From Amaranthus tricolor (Eukaryota > Streptophyta > Magnoliopsida > Caryophyllales > Amaranthaceae), in NCBI RefSeq assembly GCF_026212465.1, contig NC_080048.1, positions 36,794,375 through 36,858,374 on the forward strand: 64,000 bases of DNA, given 5' to 3'. Below the pieces are notes generated by a model. That model was not told the origin of the DNA. It did no database searches and worked only from the letters and a program-made list of their open reading frames with translations. This document shows, piece after piece, positions 45,662 to 58,263 of this stretch; within the stretch, counting starts at the first letter, position 1; each line of letters starts with the position of its first letter. The position numbers were made by a program, and so were the translations under genes.

Positions 45662-48203
45662 TAAAGCCACTATATATGCCATTAGAAATTTAAAATAGTG
45701 ACATTTAAATTAAATGTCACTAAAAAAATTAAATGTCACTAAAAATACACCACTAAGTGTACTAAGTTGTTGTGTCTTGTTACAATGAATTTTCCTTTTT
45801 TTTATTTTAGTATGTTTGAACAAACTCGCCTCAATGATCTCATTACTTTTATTTTTTTATTCATTTTTTTTCTAAATAATTTCACTACTTTAACCAATTA
45901 AACTCAACTCTTTAATCTCATATAGTGCAAATTTATTGAGACAGATAGATTATAGAATATAGAACCTAATAAATTTCAACCATTCCTGTCATAACAAAAT
46001 TAGAGCATGAACGAAAGAAAACTAGAGCCTAGGCATTTTGTCTAATAATGTGCACAAAAATTAATAGTATGGACGGTTGCACCGTAAGATACGTTCTATA
46101 CATTGGTTAAATAACTCAATTAAGAATATCATGTTTTACTTTGAGGTCGTCTTATTGAGTGACGATTTATCTCAATTAAAGTATTCTAATATTTAGGACT
46201 GTTTAAGTTTGGACTTGGTGCACACACATCAATCTTTACATATTATTGGGGTATTAAGGTGGAGAGTAAAAAATGTAGATCTGTAAATAAAAGAGTACGA
46301 ACTAATTCATAAAGTGAAGAATGAAGAGCGAATAATGAAGACTGAAGACATTTTTTGGACTTAAATAGCTCATTTTTACTTAAAATTTAATTTTAATTTT
46401 GTAGAGACATTTTTTAACTACAATTCCCTTTTGAGAAAATTTTAGTATTTACTTGAATTTTCTTTTGAATGATTTTCATTATTTTTCTTTTAAAGAGCCT
46501 ATATTGGTGAACTATGTAACTTTTGTTGTGTTGTTTTATTTGTTGACTGGTTTGGCGCAATTTCATAATTTTGATTCAGAATTTCTGTTTTACAAAATTT
46601 TCTCAATCTAATTAATTAGGGCTTTAATCATTGATTTTAGATAGAAGTAGGTGTTTAAATCTACTTAGATCACTTGTAAACTTCAATAACTCTAACCTCA
46701 TAAATGTTGGGATATTTAGTGGCTTCACATGTACTATGTGTTGAAAAGTAGATAAGATAAAAATAAAATTAGTCCTATTAGAATTAATTATTTTTTCCAA
46801 AATCTTTTATATATAACATTTCTTATAACATCTTCTATTTAATTAGTTTAGGAATAAATATTTTTTATTTATAGAAGTTATTTAGGTCTCTTTATTTATT
46901 ACTAATTTGATAAGAAAATATAAAATATATTTCCTAAATTAATTAGAACTCCTATCATATCATCATCATACTATATACTAAAGCAATAGAAGAATTAGAC
47001 ATGTGTCACTACAACAAAAAAGGTTATTTTAGGTAATTTTTTATCTTTAATTTTATTAATTTATCAATCTATATATCATCATCATCGTACTATATACTAA
47101 AGCAATAGAAGAATTAGACACATGTTACTGCAACAAGAAAAGTTTAAATCTCAGTTCTACTTCTTAGGTTATGTTAGTTTATTTTTCATCTTTGATCTTA
47201 TTAGTTTATGTATCTATCGATCTATCTATACATCATATCATCTATTTAATATACTAATGAAGAAAAGATTAGAACATATGTCGACTTTATGATAAAAATT
47301 TTCCTGCTCTTTTCAGTTCTTATTTAGCAAATCTTTTTTAGCATATCATGTAATATCTTTCTAATTAGATTTGTTTAATTAATTAGTTACAAAAGACTTT
47401 AAAACTGTACCTTATTTACCAATCTTTACCATATACAATCAATTAAGATATGTGGACTTTTAAAGTTTTTTTTTTAAAAAAATCAATTTCTAGTTTCAAT
47501 ATGTTTAGAAGTCATATAACAACTTAATTACAAGTATAAGATTAGTAATTTTTATTTAAATAATTCTTAAATGTTTGGCACAGAAATCTATGTAGTTATA
47601 AATAAAAGTCGTCAAATGTTGATTAAATATAGAAAATATAAACAATAAAATGAAATTATTTATAGAAACTTGTTTTCTCTATTTAAATGTTTCTAAGTTT
47701 TAAAATTAAAATAAAAAATAAAAATTCTTAATAACTTTTTAAGGAAAAAACTAATTAGATCATAGTTGGGAAAAAATTGAATAATACCAGATATCATTAT
47801 CAAATAAACTTAATATTATGATTAATAAAGTTGCTAAAACACGGAGTATCATTGATTAATTATAATAAAATTATTGTTTGTGCATTACTCACTTGGAGGA
47901 TTAAAAGAGCAAAAGAGTTTTTTCATTATTGTTGTTTTCCATGTGCGTTTTTAACATGACGACGTATTCTTTATTTCTTTCTCCCTCACATTCTTCACGT
48001 GAAAAATTGAGGAGAGAAAGCAATTTCTTATTTTTCAAGCAGCCTTAAATAGTACAAATTTAGTCTTAAAAAGTGTGAATTGAAAGGTGCTAAATATTTT
48101 TTTCGTATTAATATTCGTGGGTTTTGAAAATTACACATTAAATAAATTGATTATATTCATTAGGATTATATTGGTGATTTTGATTTATATTAATTTTATC
48201 TAT
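45662..48203. other. AT-rich intergenic DNA with tandem repeats
   Basis: No gene is seen. 45690-45750 has repeated TTAAATGTCACTAAAAA, continuing the split repeat. A ~119-bp unit containing ACTATATACTAAAGCAATAG recurs at 46970 and 47089, with a weaker third copy near 47245. Its start resembles plant Helitron 5' ends (ACTATATACTAAAG), but no CTRR hairpin end was delimited. Confidence 0.4.
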
Positions 48204-49779
48204 TGTAACGGCCCGGTTTAAGTGACCCGTTAATCCATATGAAAATATAAATTTCGGTTCACTCCTTGGGGCTCTAGAGAAAAGTCTTCTCTAGGATCGT
48301 CAATGTTCCGTCGATAAGGAATATAACTAAACAGAAAACAATACTAACGTCAAAGAAAAAAATATGTCAGCGGAAACTCTAACGTACAACTCGAGAGCCT
48401 AAAGGGCCTCTAGACAAACTAATTGAAATAAGCGGAAGCGAAAAGAAAACTACACTATATCCAGTTACATAAGTACAGAGTTTCTTTCTACTCATAATCC
48501 AATACAAAAAGATAATAGAATAGTCTTGATGATTACGGGTTCTAAGTCGAGACCTCACTCCAGACACCACCTGCAATCAACCTACTAGTCGTCGTATGAC
48601 AACACACAGTAGGTTCCAAAGAAACAAACCAATACACGTCAGAGACTTCATACAAATATCAAACGGGTTGAATACAAGCAATATGTTCATCCTAGCATGC
48701 ATAGGCTCTAATACATTCATTATTAGTTAATCCCAATTCGGGTCGTTCAAGTATAAATCATGCATTATTAGATAATTCCAACTTGTAACATTGCCTGTCA
48801 TGTTCGGGTCGTCCAAGTATAAACCAATTCTTTTGGTGGAATACACTTGGGAGAGCTAATCCCAAGGCAACCACCGACCTAAGACGTTGCCCGTCCTGTT
48901 CGGGTCGTCAAAGGCTAAAGTATGCATACCCCCATGGTGACCGTAATGATCCAAAACTGCCATGAGAACAATAATTATAATAATTCAAACCAATATGTTA
49001 ACCCCTTTGGGTAACATAATATAACCAAACATCAACCCCTTTGGGTGACAATTTGGGTGACAAACACATAAATTCTCAATTTCCAATTAATTTCTTTCAA
49101 ATTATTTGAGGTGTCTAATCTTATGTGATTTACAATGCCTCGATTAGAAATGAAACAACACTACTTGCACAACCACATAAACAGTATGGTCTAAGCGTGT
49201 ACCTTTAAGCGCTGCAAACAACATTGTTCAAGCACGACAGAAATTTCGCCCTCTTATGAATCGAGGTCCCTTTGATCAAAAGATTGGATTGAACAACAAG
49301 ATTTTTTTTTTTCTTTTGGCTGCCGAAAACAAGAAGGGCAAGAAGAGAAATATTTTTTTCTGAATTTTGTGTTTAATTGGAGGATTAGGATTGTGAGGGA
49401 TTATGGGATTAAAAAGCCATTAAGGAGATAATTCACTTAATGTGCAAATAATGCTCATAATGCTCACTTATGAGAGGAGTTACAAAACTCCTCCCATGCC
49501 TAGCACCAACCGGCCACCCTTCACCTCCCACAACATATTTTTTTTTTGTTAATTAATTAAGTAATTATTATATTATTGTTAAAACAGCAAAGAAACGTCA
49601 AGCGATAACATCGTACGCGATAAAACTCGTTACCGTTAAAATTAAACTTACTTTATTTCTTATAATTAACTATGTAAAATAATATAATTTAATATTACTT
49701 ATTTATTTTATTTTGTTATACTTTATTTTATTATATTTTATTTTATTTTTTTAAACCCGATAAATTACGGGGTGTTACA
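48204..49779 (-). repeat. chromovirus 3' LTR
   Basis: LTR with TGTAAC...GTTACA ends. The interior has two GACCCGAACA(T/G)GACAGGCAA-like repeats (about 48795 and 48885) and a GGGGGTATGCATACTTT string shared with the solo LTR at 10196-12503. Confidence 0.85.
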
Positions 49780-49971
49780 GACTACCCCTCTTAAAAGAAG
49801 TTACGTCCTCGTAACTTGCATGGCAACGAAAAACGCAGAACACAAATGTTATCATAACACAACACTTGCAAAAAGGCAAAACTACCAACCAAAAGATTTA
49901 TCATTACTCGCGCGAAATTCCTATCGCCCTCTACCCCCCTTAAGAAGTTACGTCCCCGTAACGCTACTAAC

Positions 49972-51239
49972 CTAAAAGAGGTGAGGGTACTTTTCTCGCA
50001 TAGAGTCTTTCGTTTCCCATGTAGCCGCTTCACGCTCGTGATTTGACCACAGGACCTTTACCATAGATATATCCTTCCGACGTGTACTACGGACCTTCGT
50101 GTCCAAGATTCTAATCGGTTGCTCAGAGTAAGACAAGGATGTATCCAAATCTAAAGGTTCGAGATCTAAGACATGAGAGGCTGCGGCATGATATCGCTTA
50201 AGCTGCCACACATGAAATACGTCATGTACCTTTTCCAAGGAGTTTGGAAGGGCTAACCGATAAGCCACCTTACCCACACGTTCCAAAATTTCATATGGTC
50301 CTATGAATCGAGGACTCAACTTTCCACGAGTACCAAAACGCATTACTCCGCGCATGGGTGACACGCGAAGTAATACCCGTTCGCCCACGATGAACTCTTC
50401 TGGTCGTCGTTTCAAATCAACATAACACTTTTGACGATCCTGTGCCGCTTTCAAACGATCCCTTATCAACTTCACCTTTTCAGTCATCTGAAATAACAAC
50501 TCAGGTCTCAAGGTCATCACTTCGGTGAAATCATCCCAATAAACCGGACTACGACAACGACGCCCATACAAAGCCTCGAATGGAGCCATATGTATAGATG
50601 TCTGATAACTGTTGTTGTAAGAAAATTCGCCAAATCCAAATGTTCATCCCACGACCCTTGCCTTTCCATGGCAATAGCGCGCAACATATCCTCTAATATC
50701 TGATTTGTCCGCTCTGTTTGCCCATCCGTCTGCGGATGGAATGACGTACTATAAAGCAACGTAGTACCCATTGCCTGTTGCAAGGTTTGCCAGAATTGTG
50801 ACAGATACCGTGTATCCATAGAGATATCATCCCACTTCCATACCGGTATCTCCAAAGGTTGTAGTAAACCTCCTGGTCTTTTATGCTCACTTTTAACCTT
50901 TTGACAAGTCAAACAGCGCGAGACATAATCCGCAATATCCTTCTTCATCCCAGACCACCAAAACATTAACTTAAGGTCTTGATACATTTTATCACCGCCC
51001 GGATGGATTGAAAATTTCGTACAATGGGCCTCATCCAAGATACGTTCCTTCAAAGATTCCTCCTCTGTCGGTAAACACCAGCGACCATTGAACCTCAAGC
51101 TTCCATCTTCCTGAACAAAGAATCCCTCCGCTTTTCCTTCCCGTGCTTGTTCCTTTAACTTTAAAAGTTTCGGATCTTTATCCTGAAAATTTAAAATTTC
51201 TTCAAAAAACGAAGGTCGAATAGCCAAAGCATTCAGACA
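49972..51239 (-). pseudogene. gypsy integrase and chromodomain with internal deletion
   Basis: 51227-50517 contains the HHCC zinc finger of integrase (HCTKFSIHPGGDKMYQDL ... CLTCQKVK) and then KWDDISMD. It jumps directly to FWQTLQQAMGTTL...HPQTDGQTERTNQILEDML, so ~80 residues of the catalytic core, including the second acidic residue, are lost. A frameshift near 50590 leads to 50589-49972. That frame has the GPY-type region (PFEALYGRRCRSPVYWDD; LSPRFIGPYEILERVG) and the chromodomain-like tail ending VKVLWSNHEREAATWETKD and KYPHLF. It cannot encode an active integrase. Confidence 0.9.
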
Positions 51240-51335
51240 CCCCTATAACTCACCTTTACATACCACTTCCAAATTACAACTACAAGGTTGTAATTGTAGT
51301 TGTGTTCATAGTCGTATAATGTACATTGTTTGAAT

Positions 51336-52432
51336 TTCAACACGGTTTTTGAGATGAGTGTGCCAATGTACAGTATACGAGTTGTAAACATGCAGCTATT
51401 TTTGACCACTTGCACAAGGCATTATCAGTTATGACATCACATTAGGGTATTTCTAGTTGTAGGATCACTACCACCCCTTCGTGTGGGAGAATACCATCTA
51501 GATTCTAGGCAAATGTAAAACAAAGATTAAAAAAATTGAATATAGTATTTCAAATTAGTAGAAATAACAGAAAGAATATAAAGAGTAAAATTAGAGTTAT
51601 CATTATTATTATATTTATTGTGTTCTACTTATGGAAAACCATGATCAAAGAGAGGAAAGAAAGGCAACAACCTATATCCATATAGAGAATGCGGCCAAAG
51701 GGAAGAGTGAGTGAAATTGGATCCGCCAGCTTACGTTTTGTTATACAGGCTTGACCCTTAATCATAAAATAGAAAAGAAAAAAGTATTTAATCATAAAAT
51801 TAGTAAAATCGGTGTGGTCATATTTAAAAAAAGGTACTAAATACAACTAGGTCGTCGCCATTTTCTGAAGCACCAAGTGACGGGCACGTGTCGTTGGCTC
51901 GTTGCCACCCTTGTCGTGATTTTGGCTACGTACAAGCGTCCAACTTTCATTTAACGTCCACTATTTTGGGGAACGACACATGGGTCCGTTGCTAGGCCAT
52001 CGCCAGGCCTACTCTCTGCCATTTTAGCGATCAATTGGTGATCAATTGTGCTGTCGCCATTTTATTATCTATTTGTAGTGTATTTGCTGGAAATATCATT
52101 AGTATAGGTTTTCCACTAAAAAAAGTAATAAGAAAAACAAAAATCTTGTATGTACTTAGTCCATACCATTTTAGTATGCACCAACAAAAAAATTTAACAA
52201 ATATTTCGCAATAATAGTACTTGATTTGTAATTATTAAATGGAAACACATACTTTTTTATATTTTTTTTAAAATTAGTAAATACCAAAATAGTATACACT
52301 AAGTTGATAAACAACTTTCTAAAAAAAATATATAAAAAAAAAAAAAGCACTACGTGCAAACTTGGAAATTATATATCTCCTGTTCCAATGACCATATCTT
52401 TGAACATACGATCTTAATTTATCATCCTCTTA
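51336..52432 (-). pseudogene. MYB pseudogene (exon 1 and exon 3 fragments)
   Basis: 52360-52432 matches the end of exon 1 of the intact MYB gene (plus-strand CCAATGACCA.ATCTTTGAACATA.GATCTTAATTTATCATCCTCT). About 51340-51415 matches the start of exon 3 (TTTGAGATG.GTGTGCCAAT and GC.GCTATTTT.GACCAC.TGCA), where the minus-strand reading begins KWSKIAA, then degenerates. Exon 2 is not found, the exon 1 piece lacks its 5' half, and frames are broken. Both pieces are in the same order and strand as in the intact gene, so this is a decayed duplicate, cut at one side by the chromovirus. Confidence 0.8.
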
Positions 52433-52440
52433 AGTTATAA

Positions 52441-53509
52441 GGAGGTTTATTTCATGTTTGAAAGAGCACACTATATGTTTTTACAACACTTGGAAGAATA
52501 ATAAATACCAAATAAAAACTTAGATTTTACAAATATAAACAAACCTATTACGATGACTAGAAATCATAATAATGCTTATAAAATTGCAATTTATGATAAC
52601 AACACTAAAACTTATGAAACTAACACTTTATACTAAAGATAATTTAGATACTTAAGTCTTTAGCAACTTGATACCAAACCGATGAGGCACATTTAGATGC
52701 TTTTCTTATAGCGTTATTTCGCACACAATAGTGCTTGGGTTGAACTTCAACAATAGGCAATTGTGATACAACAGTTTGTACTATAATATATATCCACTAT
52801 AAAAAGTAGCAATGTAAAGGAATAAATGTGTTTTTATGAGAAGTAATTTCTGAATTATGAAATTAAAATAGAGTTTGCAAAATTCTAAGATGATAAAAAT
52901 GAGAAATTCAAAAAATAGGGATACGAATTCTTAAAAATGTGTGTACAAATAAGGCATAATATCTCTACTTAAAGACTTAAACAACGTAATTAAGTATCAC
53001 ATCCCTATATTACATCTCTTCAGGGTAACGCATCCCTTCGTTACGTCTCCTCAATGAATATAAAAGCAGATATACCATTTTATGATTTTATAAGTAATTC
53101 CTACTAATATTAATTCGTTTATTTTGATAGTAAACTTTCTTAGACTTATAAGTGGGTTATTCTTTATGCTTGGTACCATTTTCAAAAATATACTAGAACC
53201 TCCTTAATATATATGGTCAAGTTGGACTTTAAAGAAGTTACGATATTCATGCAAATGATAACAATCTTGACTTTTCATGTAGACAAAGACTTTAAAACAA
53301 GAATTATAATTAATGAACATATTGTCTGGTCCATGTCCATCCAAGAAACCCTACGTGTGGCAATATGAGGAGCATTTCATGTTCTTGTTGTTTTTGACGA
53401 AATTTATCATAATATCATCCTATATTTAGAATAGTTTATCCGATCCACATAGATGGTAATTGATATTTGTTGAGAAATTATTGAATATATCATCGTTGAT
53501 TGGCATGTG
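52441..53509. other. intergenic DNA with one coding-like stretch
   Basis: Mostly AT-rich. On the minus strand 52780-52644 is a 45-codon stretch ending in TAA and preceded by an acceptor-like TATTATAG; part of it reads KHYCVRNNAIRKASKCASS. It looks like a terminal exon but resembles no family I can name, and no upstream exon was found. Confidence 0.35.
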
Positions 53510-53518
53510 TATAATAAA

Positions 53519-53917
53519 GGAAAATTTACCTAGAATAATCCAACTTATTCACGATTTTCCTACAATAATCCCAACTATCGATTAACCATGAAAAATCCCA
53601 ACTATTGACTCACTTAACCTGTGCTGTTGTTGCTCTTGTTTTTACCGGTGCAATAGGTAATTTTCTGGCATTTAGTCAATAGTTGGTATTATTGTAGGAA
53701 AATCGTAAATAGGTTGGATTATTCTGGGTAAATTTTCCATTTTTTAAAATATTTATCTTTTTTTTATATTCAAAATGACTTGCTACAATAGGTAGCAGGT
53801 CACCCGGGTGTACCCAAGGCAAAGACCCTCCGAAGTTCGGATTATTCATGGTTAATCGATAGTTGGATTATTGTAGAAAAATCGTGAATAGGTTGGATTA
53901 TTCTGGGTAAATTTTCC
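53519..53917. mobile_element. fold-back/MULE-like MITE with three terminal copies
   Basis: The left arm GGAAAATTTACCTAGAATAA... (53519-53610) is inverted at the right (53822-53917) with high identity over ~90 bp, and again internally (53664-53738). The flanks TATAATAAA (53510-53518) and AATAATAAA (53918-53926) form a 9-bp duplication with one mismatch, the length typical of Mutator-like elements. No coding capacity. Confidence 0.75.
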
Positions 53918-53926
53918 AATAATAAA

Positions 53927-55234
53927 TGCATATAATATAGATAATTTCTTAATACTACTTACGTTTGGATAGAAATTTAGAAGAGAAAAGACAGAAAGGA
54001 AAGAAAAGGAATTAAGGGAAATGAAGGAGAGGAGCAAGGAATGAGAGTACATCTTGTTTGTTTAGAAAGAAAGAGAAGGAAAAAGAAAGAAAATAAGTGT
54101 TTTCCTTTCAAATCTTTCTAATTTAGGATATATTATATTCTTAACAAAATTTGTCCATATTTTTCCTCTATTCCTTCCCTTATTGTTATCCAAATAAGAA
54201 ATCTCTCCATCTTTTCAATTTTTTTTTTTCCTTTTCTCCATTATTTATATCTATTCATAACACAATATCAAGTGTATAAATAAAGTTTTTCCTGTCAGAG
54301 ATGAACATTTCAATCTATTAATTAATGGACAAGACTCACTCTTCAGAGAAATGAATATTTGATAATTATTGAAATTGCTAATGTTGTATTCACTCTTCTC
54401 AAGTATATTGTAAGATCTTATCCCACATTTATTAGTGTCTTTTTTATGTTGCACTTAATATAAAATTAATAAAAAATTAGTGAAAAGAAAAATTAAGTTA
54501 AAGAATGAGACAAAAAAATAAGTGAAAAAATAAAAATAAGTGGTTTATGAAGAGAGATTATAAATTACTGGATGAGATTAAAAAAATAAAAGTGAAATTA
54601 TTGCAAAAGAAAAAAAATAGTACAAAATCAGTTAACAAATTAAAATGAAAAAATTGTGCAAAATGAGAGATAAAAGAAGTACTACTTTGTAGCGTGTAGG
54701 AGTACAAACCATTAGCCAGATTATTAAATGGCATAAAGATTAAGAAGTTAAATATAACATGTTGACGCACTAAAATGTTTAGAATAGAAATAACAAAAAA
54801 ATAGATGAATTCTCTATTAAGACCGTCTCATCGTAAAAAGACTTAAGATGAGTTGTCCTAATTATATTATAATTTATTAAAAACAATTTTAATATACATG
54901 ATTTGGGCTGCTTGAATGTGTCAGTCTCATATAAGACGATCTCATTCAAGACTTACCGAAAAATAAAAAGAGTATAAGAGGTCGAGTCTCATCAAAAAAT
55001 AGTGAAAATGTCAATTTAGTAAAACAAACTAAAATTAAAAAAAATATATGACAAATTAAAGTCACGGAGGGAGTAGTTTCATGGACGGTGGTCTTTAATC
55101 TTGATTCGTGACGAATATGTAATGATGCAAAATCATGACATATTGATGATCGGTTAGCAAATGGGTTAACGTATTTTAATGACTTTATATATTAATTTAA
55201 CTATTGTTTTTCAAATATTTACTTTACAAATTGC

Positions 55235-55270
<36 letters not shown>

Positions 55271-57281
55271 ACTAGTACTATTTTTCCTAAATTTGTAGTT
55301 GAAGAATAAAACAAAATATAAATAAATAGTTAAAATGATTATTTAAGATGGTTACAAAAAATAAGCTCATCTCTTTTCGTTCAGACAAAAGAAGCATATA
55401 AAGAGGTGTTGCGAACTAAAATAAAAATTGATGCATTTTATTGGAACAGATGAAAATTAAGATAATGGAGAAAATGTGAACAATTACAAGAATACTCGAT
55501 TTATTTCTAAACATCTTCATAACGATTGGTTTATACTTCTACCTTGTTAGCCATTTGTTATTCATCAAGCATATCTAATATATATTTTAGTGTAAGTGTT
55601 AAATTATCAATGTGTGATGCTAGTGGCTCATTGATTAGAAAAAAGGCATGACATGTTGAGAGCAACATTAATGGTGCAATAAAAGGACAATTAAATCTGT
55701 AATTAATTGCTATTTTATTGGTGAGTTAATGTATAACTTAATAGCATATTAGTTCTTTGATTTCTTGCTACATTAACGTGGAGTGAAGTGTGTGACTTAA
55801 TGGGGAATTGATTTTGGTTTGATGTAAGTTATTGTAGAGTTAATGTGCGAGTCTAGAATGTTATATACACTCTATAAAAAGAATTTATGCATTCATAGAA
55901 TCAATAGTTCAACACACAACACTTGTAGAGAGGGCTAATTCATTTTTAGGGGCTAGGGTAAACATCACGAGAGTTTTTCTTCTATGTATTAGTATTGTGA
56001 GAGATCTCCATTGTCGAATGTTGTGAGTGTTGTTTGTCATCTCTATTGTCTATATTTTGTTTTTGATCATCTACTATATAGTTTCTTACCATTATTTGGT
56101 CCAAGCACCCCTCTTTCAATATATTTAATCATTAAAGATATAAAGACATAACATTTTAGTTGATTTGAGTAACTAAAATTATTAGCTGGTAAGCTAACTA
56201 TTTAAATCAACATATCATCTAAAAAAAATCAATCAACATATCCAATATACATAGGAAAAAAGTAGATGGAAAACTAAAGAAAAATATAAGATATTAGAAA
56301 TAGTTTTCCATTTCGGCTTAAAAGCTTACTTTTCAATAGGCTTAAAAGTTATTTGATCAACAAAAAGCCCAAATACCAAAAATAAGCTAAAAAGAACAGT
56401 TGGTGTTCTGAGAGACCGTTTTATTAGAGACATCTTTTAAGCCCAGCCCATTAAAGCTTAATTAAATTAAAAGATGATAACAGGCTGATCAAATTAGGAA
56501 TGGTCTCTCAACAAGACCTTCTCTCACAAGAATTTGTGTAAAAAGAGTAAAAAAAAAATTTAAAAAAAAACTAATTATCAACACCCTTGAAATAAAAAAA
56601 ACAAAGAAAGGTATTTACATGGGCTTTTTTTGCACCTTTTATGCAAACAGATCAAGCCCTGAAGATCACACCACACTACAAGATTGTATGATCGTAAATC
56701 CTCTGGAATGTTTTACTTACTGATTTGTTTATCACCCAAACATCTTTTTTACAGTACAATGCATTTATATATAATTACAAAAAATTATAATTATGAAGTC
56801 TAGACGAATAAAACATGATATTACATAATTAAATTTTTTTCTCGTATAATAACAATAAGTATAAATTACTTAAAATAATGAATAGTGTAAAATTTCTCTA
56901 TGTTGCATCCAGAACAACAAATAGGTATATTTTAAGAGCCTTATTTATATTATGATTTACAGAAACCAAAAAATTAAAATAAAAAGAAAAAAAAACTGTT
57001 TTTAATATTAATAAATACTCCTACAGTAATCGGGTCCATCAAATTTTTTAAAATGTCATTGTAGAGTATTATTTACTCATACTACAAGTTAATGTAAACG
57101 ATGGGTTATACATTAGAGGTAAAAAATTTGCAAACCTAAATCATTTTTTTTAAGCTGACTTTTCAATGGATGAAGTCATTTACATAATTAGTTTCTTCAA
57201 AATTTTTTACTTTTTAATCGACTTTTTCCTTAGTGTTACCATCATATTAATCAATTTATTTCTAAACTTGTTCGTAACAAC
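53927..57281. other. AT-rich intergenic DNA with small repeats
   Basis: No gene is seen. A (TA)n run lies at 55240-55266. 54806-54960 and 56410-56540 carry AGACCGTCTCA / GAGAGACCG type inverted motifs of small DNA elements. 55040-55080 ends in a Stowaway-like CACGGAGGGAGTA. 55640-56105 has an LTR-like make-up (TGTTGAGAGCAAC start, TATACACTCTATAAAAAG), but no target duplication was found. About 56616-56685 duplicates the XTH 3' flank. Confidence 0.4.
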
Positions 57282-57283
57282 TA

Positions 57284-57621
57284 CTCCCTCCGTTCTTTTT
57301 GATCTTCCACATTATTATCACGGGTAGTTTTAAAAGTTCTTCCACTTTAGAATACTTTCTACTTTTAGAAAGTTTTTATCTCGCTTTTACCCATTAAAAC
57401 CCCGCATTTTCTTTTAATGTACCATTTTTCTTTTATTTATAATTAATTTCTCTCTCATAAATACATAATTAAATAATACCCACTACAACCTCATACTTCC
57501 AATACAATCATTACTTCACACTACTATTTAATTAAAATAATACCCTTCTACAACCCAAAGATTCTATCTTCCTAAATATGTGAAAAACCCAAAGTGAAAG
57601 ATCAAAAAAGAACGAAAGAAG
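57284..57621. mobile_element. Stowaway-like MITE
   Basis: Starts CTCCCTCCGTTCTTTTTGAT. The right end, reverse-complemented, reads CTTCTTTCGTTCTTTTTTGA. Inverted repeats are ~27 bp with few mismatches, flanked by TA at 57282-57283 and 57622-57623. Length is 338 bp, non-coding. Confidence 0.85.
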
Positions 57622-57623
57622 TA

Positions 57624-58263
57624 TTTAGAGCCATTAGTCACTTTACCCAAGCAAGGATAATTATATTATTTAACCATTAAAATTTAAGAGATAAGAATTG
57701 TTGGTTGACTTGATCAGTTGAATATTTCATATTTTTGCTTAAAAACATTATTTTCAATTTGTTAAAAAGCCATTTAATCAATCAAAATTCCAAAAGCCAA
57801 AAATAACCTAAAATGACAACAAAATTTTAAAAAATAATTATCAAACTCATATATCCCACATATTCATTTTAAGTGTCTGATTTCCTTATTTAAGTCACCT
57901 TCATTGTCTCATTTTTATTTTAGATATGCTAACTTTACCAATTTATCCTTACTTTTTCAAACCTTTACGCCTACTAACCACATTTCACCCCTATTAAAAT
58001 TTAGTAACACTACACTTTTTACTTTTACATGCGGTCACATTTGACTACCTAAAAAATAGTAAAAAGTCAAATATGACACATTAGGTGGATAGAGAGTAAT
58101 AAACAAAGCCAATAAAATTAAAACAAAGAACAATTTTTACATGCAATTTTTACATTGGCTTTTTTTCGCACCTTTTATACAAAAAAATCAAGCCCTCATG
58201 ATCAAACCACACCACAAGCCATAACCCCATATCCCACAATTACCCAACCCAACACAACCACCA
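57624..58263. other. 3' flank of the XTH gene
   Basis: Downstream of the XTH stop (minus strand); probably holds its 3' UTR (58140-58263). 58148-58220 is the segment duplicated at 56616-56685 (GGCTTTTTTTCGCACCTTTT and AATCAAGCCCT). No other gene is seen. Confidence 0.45.

Larger units (their letters stand above)
48204..51240 (-). mobile_element. 5'-truncated Ty3/gypsy chromovirus
   Basis: On the minus strand the order is integrase, chromodomain, polypurine-rich GAGGGGTAGTC, then a 1576-bp 3' LTR (49779-48204) starting TGTAACACCCCGTAATT and ending CCGGGCCGTTACA. The 5' LTR, gag, protease, RT and RNase H are missing. Homology stops at about 51240, immediately beside a MYB pseudogene fragment. 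LTR length, ends and the chromodomain fit the Tekay/Del-type chromoviruses. Confidence 0.85.

Noticed and set aside
55640..56105. Candidate solo LTR (TGTTGAGAGCAAC start, TATA-like core)
   Set aside because: No matching end or target-site duplication was found, so it was left as an unresolved interval.
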